DNA of 12,393 nt from Candidatus Aenigmatarchaeota archaeon. Lineage in GTDB: Archaea; Aenigmatarchaeota; Aenigmatarchaeia; QMZP01. Where the stretch lies: the NCBI GenBank assembly GCA_015520105.1, contig WAQT01000016.1:1-12393 (forward strand), given 5' to 3'. The translations under genes and the position numbers were made by a program. Positions 1 through 5,297 of this stretch are shown one piece after another (the first letter of the stretch is position 1; each line of letters starts with the position of its first letter). Under the pieces are notes generated by a model. The model did not search any database. It saw only the letters and a program-made list of their open reading frames with translations, and was not told the DNA's origin.

Positions 1-710
1 ATACCGCCGAGCCTTGTGATTATATTCATAGCATCCGGATAATGGGACACCTCTCCGGATATCACCAGAGCAGGCACCCTTTCTATTCCATATTCATGAG
101 AGAGTTTTTCAGCCTCAGGGGACGGATAGTCAAGAGTCTCGGTTCTGTATATCTCTGCTCCGGCTCTGGCAATCATGCCAGCAACGCTGCTCATGTCTAT
201 GCACGCGTCACACGAAGCATCCCTGATCAGAGTCGCGTTCACCAGACCCACAACCTTTCCGACTCCTATGTCATAGTGGGGGAACCCACCTGAATATACA
301 ACAGAACCGTCGCTTTTTCTCTCGCCCAAAGACCGCAGCGAGGACGAGATGCTTTCCTTTTCGGTCTCCCCTGATATAACAAGAGCCGGAAGGTATTCTA
401 TTCCATATTTCTCTATGAGGCGTCCTGCCTCCTGAGAGCCGTAATAGAGCGTCTTGTTCCCGTTTATCTTTACATTGAGAGAAGAAAGCTTTTTCATTAC
501 ATTCTCGGTGCCAGCGCATCTTTCGCAGTCTCTGTAGAGTATTCTTGTTACTGATATGTCTGCAGGCCTTGACTCCTCAGCGAATAATGAGATTTTCTCG
601 CGGACAACAAGGCCTGTGTTATAGGAAGAGACAAGATTGAAAAGAGAGAAAACCGCAACAGCTATCAGGAGAACAACTGCAACACTTCCCGAAGACGGAA
701 TGTATTTCAT
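1..710 (-). CDS. Membrane-anchored tandem thioredoxin-like protein, C-terminus cut by the window edge
   Basis: An open frame starts at an ATG (708-710) and runs to the window edge without a stop, giving 236 visible residues. Residues 10-28 are a hydrophobic N-terminal anchor. Two related units follow. Unit 1 has CERC at 62-65 and a cis-Pro-like LPALVISGE at 108. Unit 2 has CDAC at 167-170 and VPALVISGE at 213. Both the CxxC pairs and the prolines are exactly 105 residues apart, and each CxxC-to-Pro distance is 46, so this is an internal duplication of a thioredoxin-like fold. Such domains exchange disulfides or bind metal; here they probably lie outside the membrane. This is the last visible gene of the operon that begins at 2089, 33 bases after the 75-residue gene, with only a weak ribosome site (GGTG). 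I cannot say whether it ends in the operon's MVGGC motif. The thioredoxin-like assignment is firm enough; the exact role is inferred. Confidence 0.8.
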   Translation of the reverse strand, partial: MKYIPSSGSVAVVLLIAVAVFSLFNLVSSYNTGLVVREKISLFAEESRPADISVTRILYRDCERCAGTENVMKKLSSLNVKINGNKTLYYGSQEAGRLIEKYGIEYLPALVISGETEKESISSSLRSLGERKSDGSVVYSGGFPHYDIGVGKVVGLVNATLIRDASCDACIDMSSVAGMIARAGAEIYRTETLDYPSPEAEKLSHEYGIERVPALVISGEVSHYPDAMNIITRLGG

Positions 711-743
711 ATGAACACCACTATTAAAAGAAAGGGGGTTTGT

Positions 744-971
744 TCAGCAACCCCCGACCATTGAAGGAAGGTTCTGCAGGTTCTTCGGAACAACCGAGCC
801 TGAGCTTTCCGAAGAGCTGCCGGAACCGCTCTGCTGCTGACTCGCGTATGCTGCCTTTGATAGTTCCGCTTTCTGAACATCGCTGTTCATTGCTGACAGC
901 TGAACCGCCTGCAGAACGGATGCTGCAAGCAGCACCAGCAGCAGCGCAGTGAGAGCGGTTTCCTTCCTCAT
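744..971 (-). CDS. Small membrane-tethered protein with C-terminal LPSMVGGC
   Basis: A 75-residue protein not matched to any family I know. Residues 6-28 form a hydrophobic anchor or signal segment. Residues 40-60 are a Ser/Gly/Gln-rich, probably disordered linker. The protein ends KNLQNLPSMVGGC. It looks like a flexible stalk presenting a short tail with a single, C-terminal cysteine outside the membrane. The start is supported by GGGAGGA at 979-985, seven bases ahead of the ATG. That site lies inside the last codons of the upstream gene, whose stop ends one base before this ATG, so the two are probably translationally coupled. The tail is nearly identical to that of the 259-residue protein two genes upstream. 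It could be a disulfide partner of the downstream thioredoxin-like protein, a metal ligand, or a modified tail; none of these is shown. Confidence 0.8.
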   Translation of the reverse strand: MRKETALTALLLVLLAASVLQAVQLSAMNSDVQKAELSKAAYASQQQSGSGSSSESSGSVVPKNLQNLPSMVGGC

Positions 972-972
972 G

Positions 973-1293
973 TTACATTCCTCCCATCATCGGGCATCCT
1001 GCGCGATGGCTGTTGCCTGCGCTGCCGGTGCCCATCATGCTTTCGCACCCCTCTATAGACATACCGCAGAAGTCGCATGCTCCGTCGCCGTCATTGTCCA
1101 TGTCCTCCACGTCCATGTTCATGCACTCCATCATTGACATGCCGCTCATCGGGCAGGTTTCTGGATTCATCGAATCCCTCTCTCCTGCCTGCGTCTCTCC
1201 GGAGAAATGCGCTGACACTATGCCGAAAAAAAGAAAGGCAGCAGTCACAGCAACAGCTCCGAAAGCAACGCTTCTTAACGAATCTCTTTTCAT
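973..1293 (-). CDS. Exported Met/Cys-rich small protein, candidate metal-binding
   Basis: A 106-residue protein of no family I recognise. Residues 8-27 are a hydrophobic signal or anchor. The rest is dense in sulfur residues: from residue 42 on there are 14 Met and 6 Cys (47, 57, 73, 76, 83, 100), much of it in a CPMSGMSMMECMNM run. Residues 64-76 (DMDNDGDGACDFC) resemble a DxDxDG calcium-type loop next to a CxxC. The C-terminus is CPMMGGM, a degenerate form of the MVGGC ending of its operon neighbours. Met-rich and Cys-rich exported proteins commonly bind copper, which is the likeliest guess, with calcium for the acidic loop. AGGAGGT at 1299-1305 sets the ATG start; the upstream gene's stop is only four bases before that site. 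The final Gly-Gly codons double as the ribosome site of the next gene. Confidence 0.8.
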   Translation of the reverse strand: MKRDSLRSVAFGAVAVTAAFLFFGIVSAHFSGETQAGERDSMNPETCPMSGMSMMECMNMDVEDMDNDGDGACDFCGMSIEGCESMMGTGSAGNSHRAGCPMMGGM

Positions 1294-1309
1294 GTTTTAC
1301 CTCCTGTTT

Positions 1310-2089
1310 TTAACATCCACCCACCATTCCAGGCAGCTGGTTAAGCTCAGAAACGCTCTTCCCTGATACCTGAGTTGCAAGCTGCACCATATTTTTTGGA
1401 TAGAACAACGCTTTCCATTTCAACACTTCCTTGAGTATCTCCGCATCGGTCATGTCTGGTCTGTTCTTCATGAGCCAGAGCGTAAGGCCCAGAAGCGCGG
1501 GATTGTGCTGACAACCGCATCGCGGTTCGCCGTCTGGCCTTATCCCCATAGGCCCGACACCGCAGCAGAACTCGCAGGATATGCCAACCGGCTTTCCTGC
1601 AAGATTGACGTATCTCTTCCAGACATCAGGGTCTGTGTTCTTTAGTTTTCTCATGTCAGACCATAGCTGCTTCGCCATGAAGTTAAGGCTTCCTGCCGGG
1701 TCATCATAGGAGACGCCGAGTTCGTTCCCGTATTCGGGCGTGCCTGCGGGTATCATGATGCCCACGACATCCTCTGCTGCCTTCACTCCCTGAAGAGGGA
1801 AGAGTGCCGCAATGCTATGAGCTGTGGATTTCAGGGAAGAGATGTCCACTCCGGAGAGGTCCATGCCTCCTGGACCTGCCGCGCTTCCTGATACAATGCC
1901 TGATGACTGCATACCTGAATACACCGAAGCTATCTGAAACTGATTGAATGCAACAACAACGGATATAAGCGCGAGGAGATATACATGATGCCTCCTGAAA
2001 GACCACCTATCCTCCTCTCTCTTACGGATAACCGCATGTTCTTCCGTCCGTTTCTCCGGGACATGTTTCCTGGACGCTTCCTTCTTCAT
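1310..2089 (-). CDS. Membrane-anchored CxxCC/CxCxH protein with C-terminal LPGMVGGC
   Basis: A 259-residue protein and the first gene of the operon. Residues 1-33 are a charged cytoplasmic tail and residues 36-56 a single membrane segment. Residues 60-80 are Gly/Ser-rich. The conserved-looking core is a cysteine site, CEFCCG (172-177) with CGCQH (191-195), then a helical ALLGLTLWLMKN / EILKEVLKWKALFYP region. This recalls bacterial lipoproteins carrying a PCYCGC motif, but I cannot confirm homology. The arrangement suggests binding of copper, zinc or an Fe-S cluster outside the membrane. The last residue, C259, ends the motif LPGMVGGC. I chose the ATG at 2087-2089 because AGGAGGT at 2095-2101 lies five bases ahead of it. 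An in-frame ATG 20 codons upstream falls inside the TATA box and is unlikely to be used. Function is unknown. Confidence 0.82.
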   Translation of the reverse strand: MKKEASRKHVPEKRTEEHAVIRKREEDRWSFRRHHVYLLALISVVVAFNQFQIASVYSGMQSSGIVSGSAAGPGGMDLSGVDISSLKSTAHSIAALFPLQGVKAAEDVVGIMIPAGTPEYGNELGVSYDDPAGSLNFMAKQLWSDMRKLKNTDPDVWKRYVNLAGKPVGISCEFCCGVGPMGIRPDGEPRCGCQHNPALLGLTLWLMKNRPDMTDAEILKEVLKWKALFYPKNMVQLATQVSGKSVSELNQLPGMVGGC

Positions 2090-2094
2090 GATAG

Positions 2095-2101
2095 ACCTCC
2101 T
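2095..2101 (-). promoter_or_regulatory. Strong Shine-Dalgarno site of the operon's first gene
   Basis: AGGAGGT on the minus strand, five bases before the ATG at 2089. It decides the start of the CxxCC protein against the longer frame beginning at 2149. The next two genes have similar sites (1299-1305 and 979-985), while most other genes here look leaderless. Confidence 0.8.
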
Positions 2102-2104
2102 TTC

Positions 2105-2121
2105 GGCTCCTTCCCGGGAGC
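2105..2121 (-). promoter_or_regulatory. Hairpin in the operon leader
   Basis: Read on the minus strand, GGCTCC is followed six bases later by GGAGCC, giving a perfect 6-bp GC-rich stem. It lies between the expected transcription start (about 2125) and the Shine-Dalgarno site at 2095-2101. It may influence translation or mRNA stability. This is inference from sequence alone. Confidence 0.4.
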
Positions 2122-2146
2122 CCTGATTCAGAAAGGGATGAAACCG

Positions 2147-2156
2147 CATATATACC
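2147..2156 (-). promoter_or_regulatory. TATA box of the thiol/metal operon
   Basis: GGTATATATG on the minus strand, followed about 60 bases later by the first start codon. With archaeal spacing the transcript would start near 2125, leaving a leader of about 36 bases with a strong ribosome site. Confidence 0.6.
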
Positions 2157-2162
2157 TGAGTT

Positions 2163-2176
2163 TGAAACTGGTTTCA
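2163..2176. promoter_or_regulatory. Inverted repeat TGAAAC-2-GTTTCA, candidate operator
   Basis: A perfect 6+6 inverted repeat with a 2-base spacer lies directly upstream of the operon TATA box, overlapping where the BRE and upstream activator sites would sit. A further TGAAACC half-site at 2139-2145 lies on the other side of the TATA box. Sites bracketing a TATA box suit a dimeric regulator that blocks or assists TBP/TFB. No regulator gene lies next to it. Confidence 0.45.
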
Positions 2177-2213
2177 TTCAATCTTCTGCAGAATCTGTTG
2201 CGTCCGGATTGTT

Positions 2214-2882
2214 TCAGAGCCTGAAGAACCTTGAAAGAAGCGATTGCGACCTCGACCTTTTGAGGCCCTCTATCGTTTCCCAGGTATTTCTCACAAAGAC
2301 CGGGAACTCTTTCGCTCTGGACATCCAGTCCTCAAGCCATCTCATTGTTGCAGGGTCGCTGGGGTATCCCGAACCTATGTTTCCATGCTCTTCCCTGAGT
2401 TTCTCTATCTCCCTGTCCCTCTCGACCTTCGCTATTATCGATGCCGCGGCAACAAGGGGATATTTCGAATCTGCTTTGTGTTCGATTATATAGTTTCTCT
2501 CGCCCTTGGATGTGTTCTTCAGGAACTGCGTGAACTTCCAGACATTCGCGTCAGGGCAGTCCACCTGAACCATGTGCGGCTCAAAGTATCCGATAATCTC
2601 GGCCATCTTCATCCCCTCCACGTGGTTGAGCGAGACCCCGGCCTTCCTGTAGCTGTCCAGCTTGCACGCCCCCACCTTCAGGACCGCCACGTCGCTGGCT
2701 GTGTTCTCTATCTTCTCAGCCAGCTTCTCCCTCTTTTCCGGGGAGAGCGTTTTGGAGTCCCTCACACCCATTTTCCGAAGGAGAGATTCAGACCTCCTGT
2801 CTCCCACGACTCCGGCTATCACCAGAGGGCCTATCACAGAGCCCCTTCCTGCCTCGTCAATCCCCATTATCCGCTCTTCCAT
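2214..2882 (-). CDS. rnhB: Ribonuclease HII
   Basis: A 222-residue RNase HII, which cuts RNA in RNA-DNA hybrids and removes misincorporated ribonucleotides or primers. The family signature GIDEAGRGSVIGPLV lies at residues 7-21. The expected acidic catalytic residues are D9, E10, D108 (VQVDCPD) and D138 in EHKADSKYP, followed by AAASIIAKVERD as in archaeal enzymes. Length fits the archaeal type. Two starts are possible: ATG at 2882, placed 26 bases from a TATA element and hence leaderless, or the ATG five codons later. I keep the first. It is on the same strand as the downstream operon but separated from it by 124 bases and an own promoter, so it is probably a separate unit. Very confident. 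Confidence 0.96.
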   Translation of the reverse strand: MEERIMGIDEAGRGSVIGPLVIAGVVGDRRSESLLRKMGVRDSKTLSPEKREKLAEKIENTASDVAVLKVGACKLDSYRKAGVSLNHVEGMKMAEIIGYFEPHMVQVDCPDANVWKFTQFLKNTSKGERNYIIEHKADSKYPLVAAASIIAKVERDREIEKLREEHGNIGSGYPSDPATMRWLEDWMSRAKEFPVFVRNTWETIEGLKRSRSQSLLSRFFRL

Positions 2883-2904
2883 GCCTAGATATTGGATTCA
2901 GGCG

Positions 2905-2912
2905 AATTTAAG
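2905..2912 (-). promoter_or_regulatory. TATA element of rnhB
   Basis: CTTAAATT on the minus strand, centred about 26 bases before the rnhB ATG. This spacing predicts transcription starting at or next to the start codon (leaderless mRNA). Confidence 0.55.
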
Positions 2913-2956
2913 GTTAACACGAATTGAACAAAGAACAGACAGCGCCTGCCTGAAAA

Positions 2957-2967
2957 CATATATAAAG
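2957..2967 (+). promoter_or_regulatory. TATA box of the initiator tRNA gene
   Basis: CATATATAAAG, a strong archaeal TATA element centred about 29 bases before the tRNA 5' end, so the primary transcript starts only a few bases upstream of the mature tRNA. Confidence 0.7.
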
Positions 2968-3021
2968 CCGGCGCATCTATTAATGTTCGCAGCGGGGTGG
3001 AGCAGCCAGGAGTGCTCGTCG

Positions 3022-3096
3022 GAGCCTTTCTTTACAGGAGCCTGAGGGCTTCCACAAGAAAGCCTCGGGAAAGAAACGTGAAGAAAGGTTGCGGAT
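3022..3096 (+). other. tRNA intron 1, 75 nt, position 29/30
   Basis: Removal restores the anticodon stem TCGGG. The fold has a 4-bp central helix TCGT/GCGG (two G-U pairs), 3-base bulges CGG (cut CG|G) and ATG (cut AT|G), and a 10-bp intron stem AGCCTTTCTT/AAGAAAGGTT with one G-U. This is a non-canonical intron site. Confidence 0.82.
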
Positions 3097-3104
3097 GGCT
3101 CATA

Positions 3105-3116
3105 GCTGCTTGGGAA
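3105..3116 (+). other. tRNA intron 2, 12 nt, canonical position 37/38
   Basis: A very short intron. Exon CTCA pairs with intron TGGG, with bulges TAG (cut TA|G) and AAA (cut AA|A), and only a five-base loop CTGCT beyond, so it is a relaxed bulge-helix-loop. Removal gives the CTCATAA anticodon loop. Confidence 0.82.
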
Positions 3117-3138
3117 ACCCGAAGGTCGGTGGTTCAAA

Positions 3139-3175
3139 CGCTCTGTTGAACAGGCGCCTTCAGCAGGGCTGAAGA
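3139..3175 (+). other. tRNA intron 3, 37 nt, in the T loop at 59/60
   Basis: A textbook bulge-helix-bulge. The T stem is the outer helix, TTCA/TGAA the perfect 4-bp central helix, with bulges AAC (cut AA|C) and GAT (cut GA|T) and a 5-bp inner helix GCTCT/AGGGC. Removal gives T loop TTCAAAT. Confidence 0.88.
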
Positions 3176-3186
3176 TCCACCCCCCG

Positions 3187-3879
3187 CTATAAATCCCCTT
3201 CTTTCTTCTCAATAAGCACCGCGCTTCTTATCACGTACACTCCGGAGTCTCCCTCCCAGACAGGTTTTCCCTCAAGAACCTCCAGCTTCTTCTTGTAGAG
3301 AGGGCAGTCTGTCACAAGGGTCTCGAACTCTCCTCCCTCGCCTCCCGGATGTATGCCGTGCTGTTCGCACACGGAAAGAAATTCTTTCACATTATCCTCA
3401 TCTATAATCTTACCCAACCAGGACTGGTCGAGCCCGCCGGCAGCTACTTTTGTTATCATCACTCTGAAGCCGTTGTCTATGAGGTTCTTCCATATCATGC
3501 TCCTGTCGCTTCCCCAGAGAGGAGCTACCATGCGAAGACCCAAAGAATCGCATATCGCCTGCACCCTCTCCCTTTGATAGTTGCTCTCCAGAGCTCCGAC
3601 AACCACAGCATCAACCTCCCTCCTCACTGAGCGCAGGGCCTCCTCAAGGTCCTTCAGCTCCTCCTCCTTCACGCCCTCCGTAAGCTTTGTTATAAGCGGT
3701 ATCTCCATGGCCTCGGAAAGGAGATGAACAACCTTTATGTTAGGGTGATGGAACATGTAGGAATCCGGATTCTTGGAGAAGACAGAGAGGAGATACTTCA
3801 CCTCGAAGCCTCCCTGCACAGCCCTGTACAGCGCGTAGGTGGAATCCTTCCCTCCGGAGAAGAGCGCGACCGCTTTCAT
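3187..3879 (-). CDS. dph6: Diphthine-ammonia ligase family ATP pyrophosphatase (Dph6-like)
   Basis: A 230-residue member of the adenine-nucleotide alpha-hydrolase (PP-loop) family that catalyses the last step of diphthamide formation on elongation factor 2, using ATP and ammonia. The PP-loop SGGKDS is at residues 8-13, GALESNYQRERV at 95-106, and the family motif HPGGEGGEFETLV at 177-189. Length fits the archaeal MJ0570-type proteins. The ATG at 3879 is 26 bases from a GATAAAAA TATA element, so the mRNA is probably leaderless. Its TAG stop (3187-3189) overlaps the 3' end of the convergent initiator tRNA gene. Both the gene product and its neighbours serve translation. Family certain; the precise diphthamide role is by homology. 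Confidence 0.9.
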   Translation of the reverse strand: MKAVALFSGGKDSTYALYRAVQGGFEVKYLLSVFSKNPDSYMFHHPNIKVVHLLSEAMEIPLITKLTEGVKEEELKDLEEALRSVRREVDAVVVGALESNYQRERVQAICDSLGLRMVAPLWGSDRSMIWKNLIDNGFRVMITKVAAGGLDQSWLGKIIDEDNVKEFLSVCEQHGIHPGGEGGEFETLVTDCPLYKKKLEVLEGKPVWEGDSGVYVIRSAVLIEKKEGDL

Positions 3880-3901
3880 GTGTATTTATTGTCCGGCATG
3901 G

Positions 3902-3909
3902 TTTTTATC
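3902..3909 (-). promoter_or_regulatory. TATA element of the dph6-like gene
   Basis: GATAAAAA on the minus strand, centred about 26 bases before the ATG at 3879; predicts a leaderless transcript. Confidence 0.5.
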
Positions 3910-3952
3910 TTTATGGAAGCTTTCTGTCCGGCTTCAGGGAAGAGGAAAACGG

Positions 3953-3960
3953 CTTTAAAT
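3953..3960 (+). promoter_or_regulatory. TATA element of the 142-residue gene
   Basis: CTTTAAAT, centred about 24 bases before the ATG at 3981. There is no ribosome site, so the transcript is probably leaderless. Confidence 0.55.
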
Positions 3961-3980
3961 CTTATCCCTAATTTCATTCC

Positions 3981-4409
3981 ATGATTGAGGACCCGTGCGG
4001 GAAGTGCAGGGACTACGTAATGCAGATGGAAAGGAATCTGGAGAGGGTATGCGAAGGCGACTATAACGCTCTGGTTGGCCTTGAAATCATTCTCGGAAGC
4101 GCGATGGAGGAAGAGTCGCCTGTAGACTATTCCGTTCTCTCTGATATATGCGCGGCTTGCGAATGGTGGCCAGGGATATACAACAAGAAGATTATGGAAA
4201 ACGTCTTGGAAAGATGCAGGCAGATAATGAAGGCTTATGAGAATAATGGCGAAGAAGGGCTTGCAGAGTTTGTTTCTTATCTTAAGGCATGGCAGCTTTC
4301 TGAAGACATTATAGAATACATTGCAAACGAGACGAAGGATATAAGAAAGGATGTTATGAGAACGAAATTGAAAGAGCTTGGCATCGATGAGGACGAATTC
4401 GACTTATAA
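3981..4409 (+). CDS. Hypothetical helical protein with two CxxC pairs
   Basis: A 142-residue acidic protein I do not recognise. It has no signal peptide or membrane segment, so it is presumably cytoplasmic. It appears almost wholly alpha-helical. CGKC (6-9) and CAAC (57-60) are two CxxC pairs that could together hold a zinc ion; C24 and C79 are additional. The C-terminal half is charged and helical and ends KELGIDEDEFDL. The start is supported by a TATA element 24 bases upstream. It is divergent from the dph6-like gene and convergent with the trm5-like gene, with only one base between the two coding ends, so it forms its own transcription unit. Confidence 0.8.
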   Translation: MIEDPCGKCRDYVMQMERNLERVCEGDYNALVGLEIILGSAMEEESPVDYSVLSDICAACEWWPGIYNKKIMENVLERCRQIMKAYENNGEEGLAEFVSYLKAWQLSEDIIEYIANETKDIRKDVMRTKLKELGIDEDEFDL

Positions 4410-4410
4410 G

Positions 4411-5238
4411 TCATTGTGCTGAGAATTCCACGCACACCTTCCAGACCCCCGGACCGTAGGGCAAAACCTTCCTTTTCTCAAGCACTCTCGCGTTTCTTCC
4501 TGTCTTCTCCGATGCCTGCCTTATCAGGTTCAGGGTTTCATCCCAGAGCTCGTTCTCGTGCGAGTAGTGGTAGAAGTGAATCACGCCGCCGGGTTTCGCG
4601 CACCTCATCGCGACATCGAGGTATTTGTAACCCTCTTTCGGAAGGGGCATCACAATCCTGTCGAACTCCTTCTCCCAGCCCTCGCACACATCCCTGACAT
4701 CTCCGAGGAAGGGAAAGACCTTCCCTTCAACCCTGTTTATCCTGATGTTCTCCTTCATGTACTTCACGCACTCCGGGTTTATCTCGACTGAATATACCTT
4801 TTTGACTTCCGGCTGTTTTCTGGCAATCACTATCGAGAACGGTCCTATCCCTGCGAACATCACAAGAACGCTCTCGCCGGCTTTGACTTTCTCGGCGACC
4901 CTCTGCCTTTCCGTCGCCTCCCTTGGAGAGAAATAACAGGTCCTGACATCGAGCCTGAAGCGGCAGCCATGCTCCCTGTGTTCTGTGACGGTCTCTCCGC
5001 CGAGGAGAGTCTCAAACCTCCTCAACCTGAATCTTCCTTCCCTCTCCCCGGATTTCATGAGAACTGTTTTCACGCTTTTGTGAATTCTTTTCACAGCTTC
5101 CGCTATCTCTTTCTTCCTTCCCCTGAGTTCTTCGGGAATCTCGATGATTGCGACGTCCCCTATTATATCGAATCCCCTCACCATCCTCCCGGCTTCCTCT
5201 TCCGAGAGAATGCCGCGAAGCATCTCCTTGAGGTTCAT
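4411..5238 (-). CDS. Class I SAM-dependent tRNA methyltransferase, Trm5/Tyw2 family, short form
   Basis: A 275-residue enzyme of the Trm5/TYW2 family, which modifies G37 of tRNA (N1-methylation, or wyosine side-chain steps in relatives). Family features are DVRTCYFSPREATERQRVA (97-115), the SAM-binding loop MFAGIGPFS (127-135), VEINP (151-155), MPLPKEGYKYL (197-207) in the place of the Trm5 NLP/NPP motif, and HFYHYSHE (221-228). Archaeal Trm5b enzymes of about 330 residues have an extra N-terminal D1 domain; this protein is too short for that, so it is closer to the Trm5c or Taw2 size. I cannot decide between m1G37 formation and wybutosine-type chemistry. The ATG lies about 23 bases from a TATA element shared with the divergent M42 peptidase gene. 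Confidence 0.87.
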   Translation of the reverse strand: MNLKEMLRGILSEEEAGRMVRGFDIIGDVAIIEIPEELRGRKKEIAEAVKRIHKSVKTVLMKSGEREGRFRLRRFETLLGGETVTEHREHGCRFRLDVRTCYFSPREATERQRVAEKVKAGESVLVMFAGIGPFSIVIARKQPEVKKVYSVEINPECVKYMKENIRINRVEGKVFPFLGDVRDVCEGWEKEFDRIVMPLPKEGYKYLDVAMRCAKPGGVIHFYHYSHENELWDETLNLIRQASEKTGRNARVLEKRKVLPYGPGVWKVCVEFSAQ

Positions 5239-5253
5239 GAAACTCTTTTCAAA

Positions 5254-5270
5254 GAATAATATAAATAAGG
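5254..5270. promoter_or_regulatory. Shared bidirectional TATA region, trm5-like and M42 genes
   Basis: An AT-rich segment reads as TTTATATT on the minus strand, about 23 bases before the methyltransferase ATG. It reads as ATATAAATAA on the plus strand, about 35 bases before the peptidase ATG. The two divergent genes would share one TBP site. Confidence 0.5.
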
Positions 5271-5297
5271 GAGAACAATTATAACACGTGATTCTGG

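Larger units (their letters stand above)
2991..3189 (+). tRNA. Initiator tRNA-Met (CAU) with three introns
   Basis: The exons join to a 75-nt cloverleaf: acceptor AGCGGGG/CCCCGCT, D stem GAGC/GCTC, anticodon stem TCGGG/CCCGA with loop CTCATAA, T stem GGTGG/CCACC with loop TTCAAAT, discriminator A. The A1-U72 pair and three G-C pairs at the foot of the anticodon stem (29-31 with 39-41) mark an initiator tRNA. Exons are 2991-3021, 3097-3104, 3117-3138 and 3176-3189. Introns sit after positions 29, 37 and 59, and each can fold into a bulge-helix-bulge or relaxed form recognised by archaeal splicing endonuclease. CCA is not encoded. The last three bases are also, on the other strand, the stop codon of the convergent dph6-like gene. 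Confidence 0.93.

Noticed and set aside
744..752. GGC ending as a ubiquitin-like diglycine tail
   Set aside because: Archaeal ubiquitin-like proteins end exactly in Gly-Gly on a beta-grasp fold. These are membrane-tethered tails that end in Cys, with no such fold visible.
744..767. The LPSMV sequence as a sortase signal
   Set aside because: A sortase signal needs LPxTG-like sequence followed by a hydrophobic segment and basic tail. Here the protein ends three residues after MV, with no such segment.
2090..2149. A longer start (ATG at 2149) for the CxxCC protein
   Set aside because: It lies within the TATA box, has no ribosome site, and the later ATG has a perfect AGGAGGT five bases upstream.
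2244..2888. A 214-codon open frame on the plus strand
   Set aside because: It is the antisense of rnhB, with no family features; the rnhB motifs are complete on the other strand.
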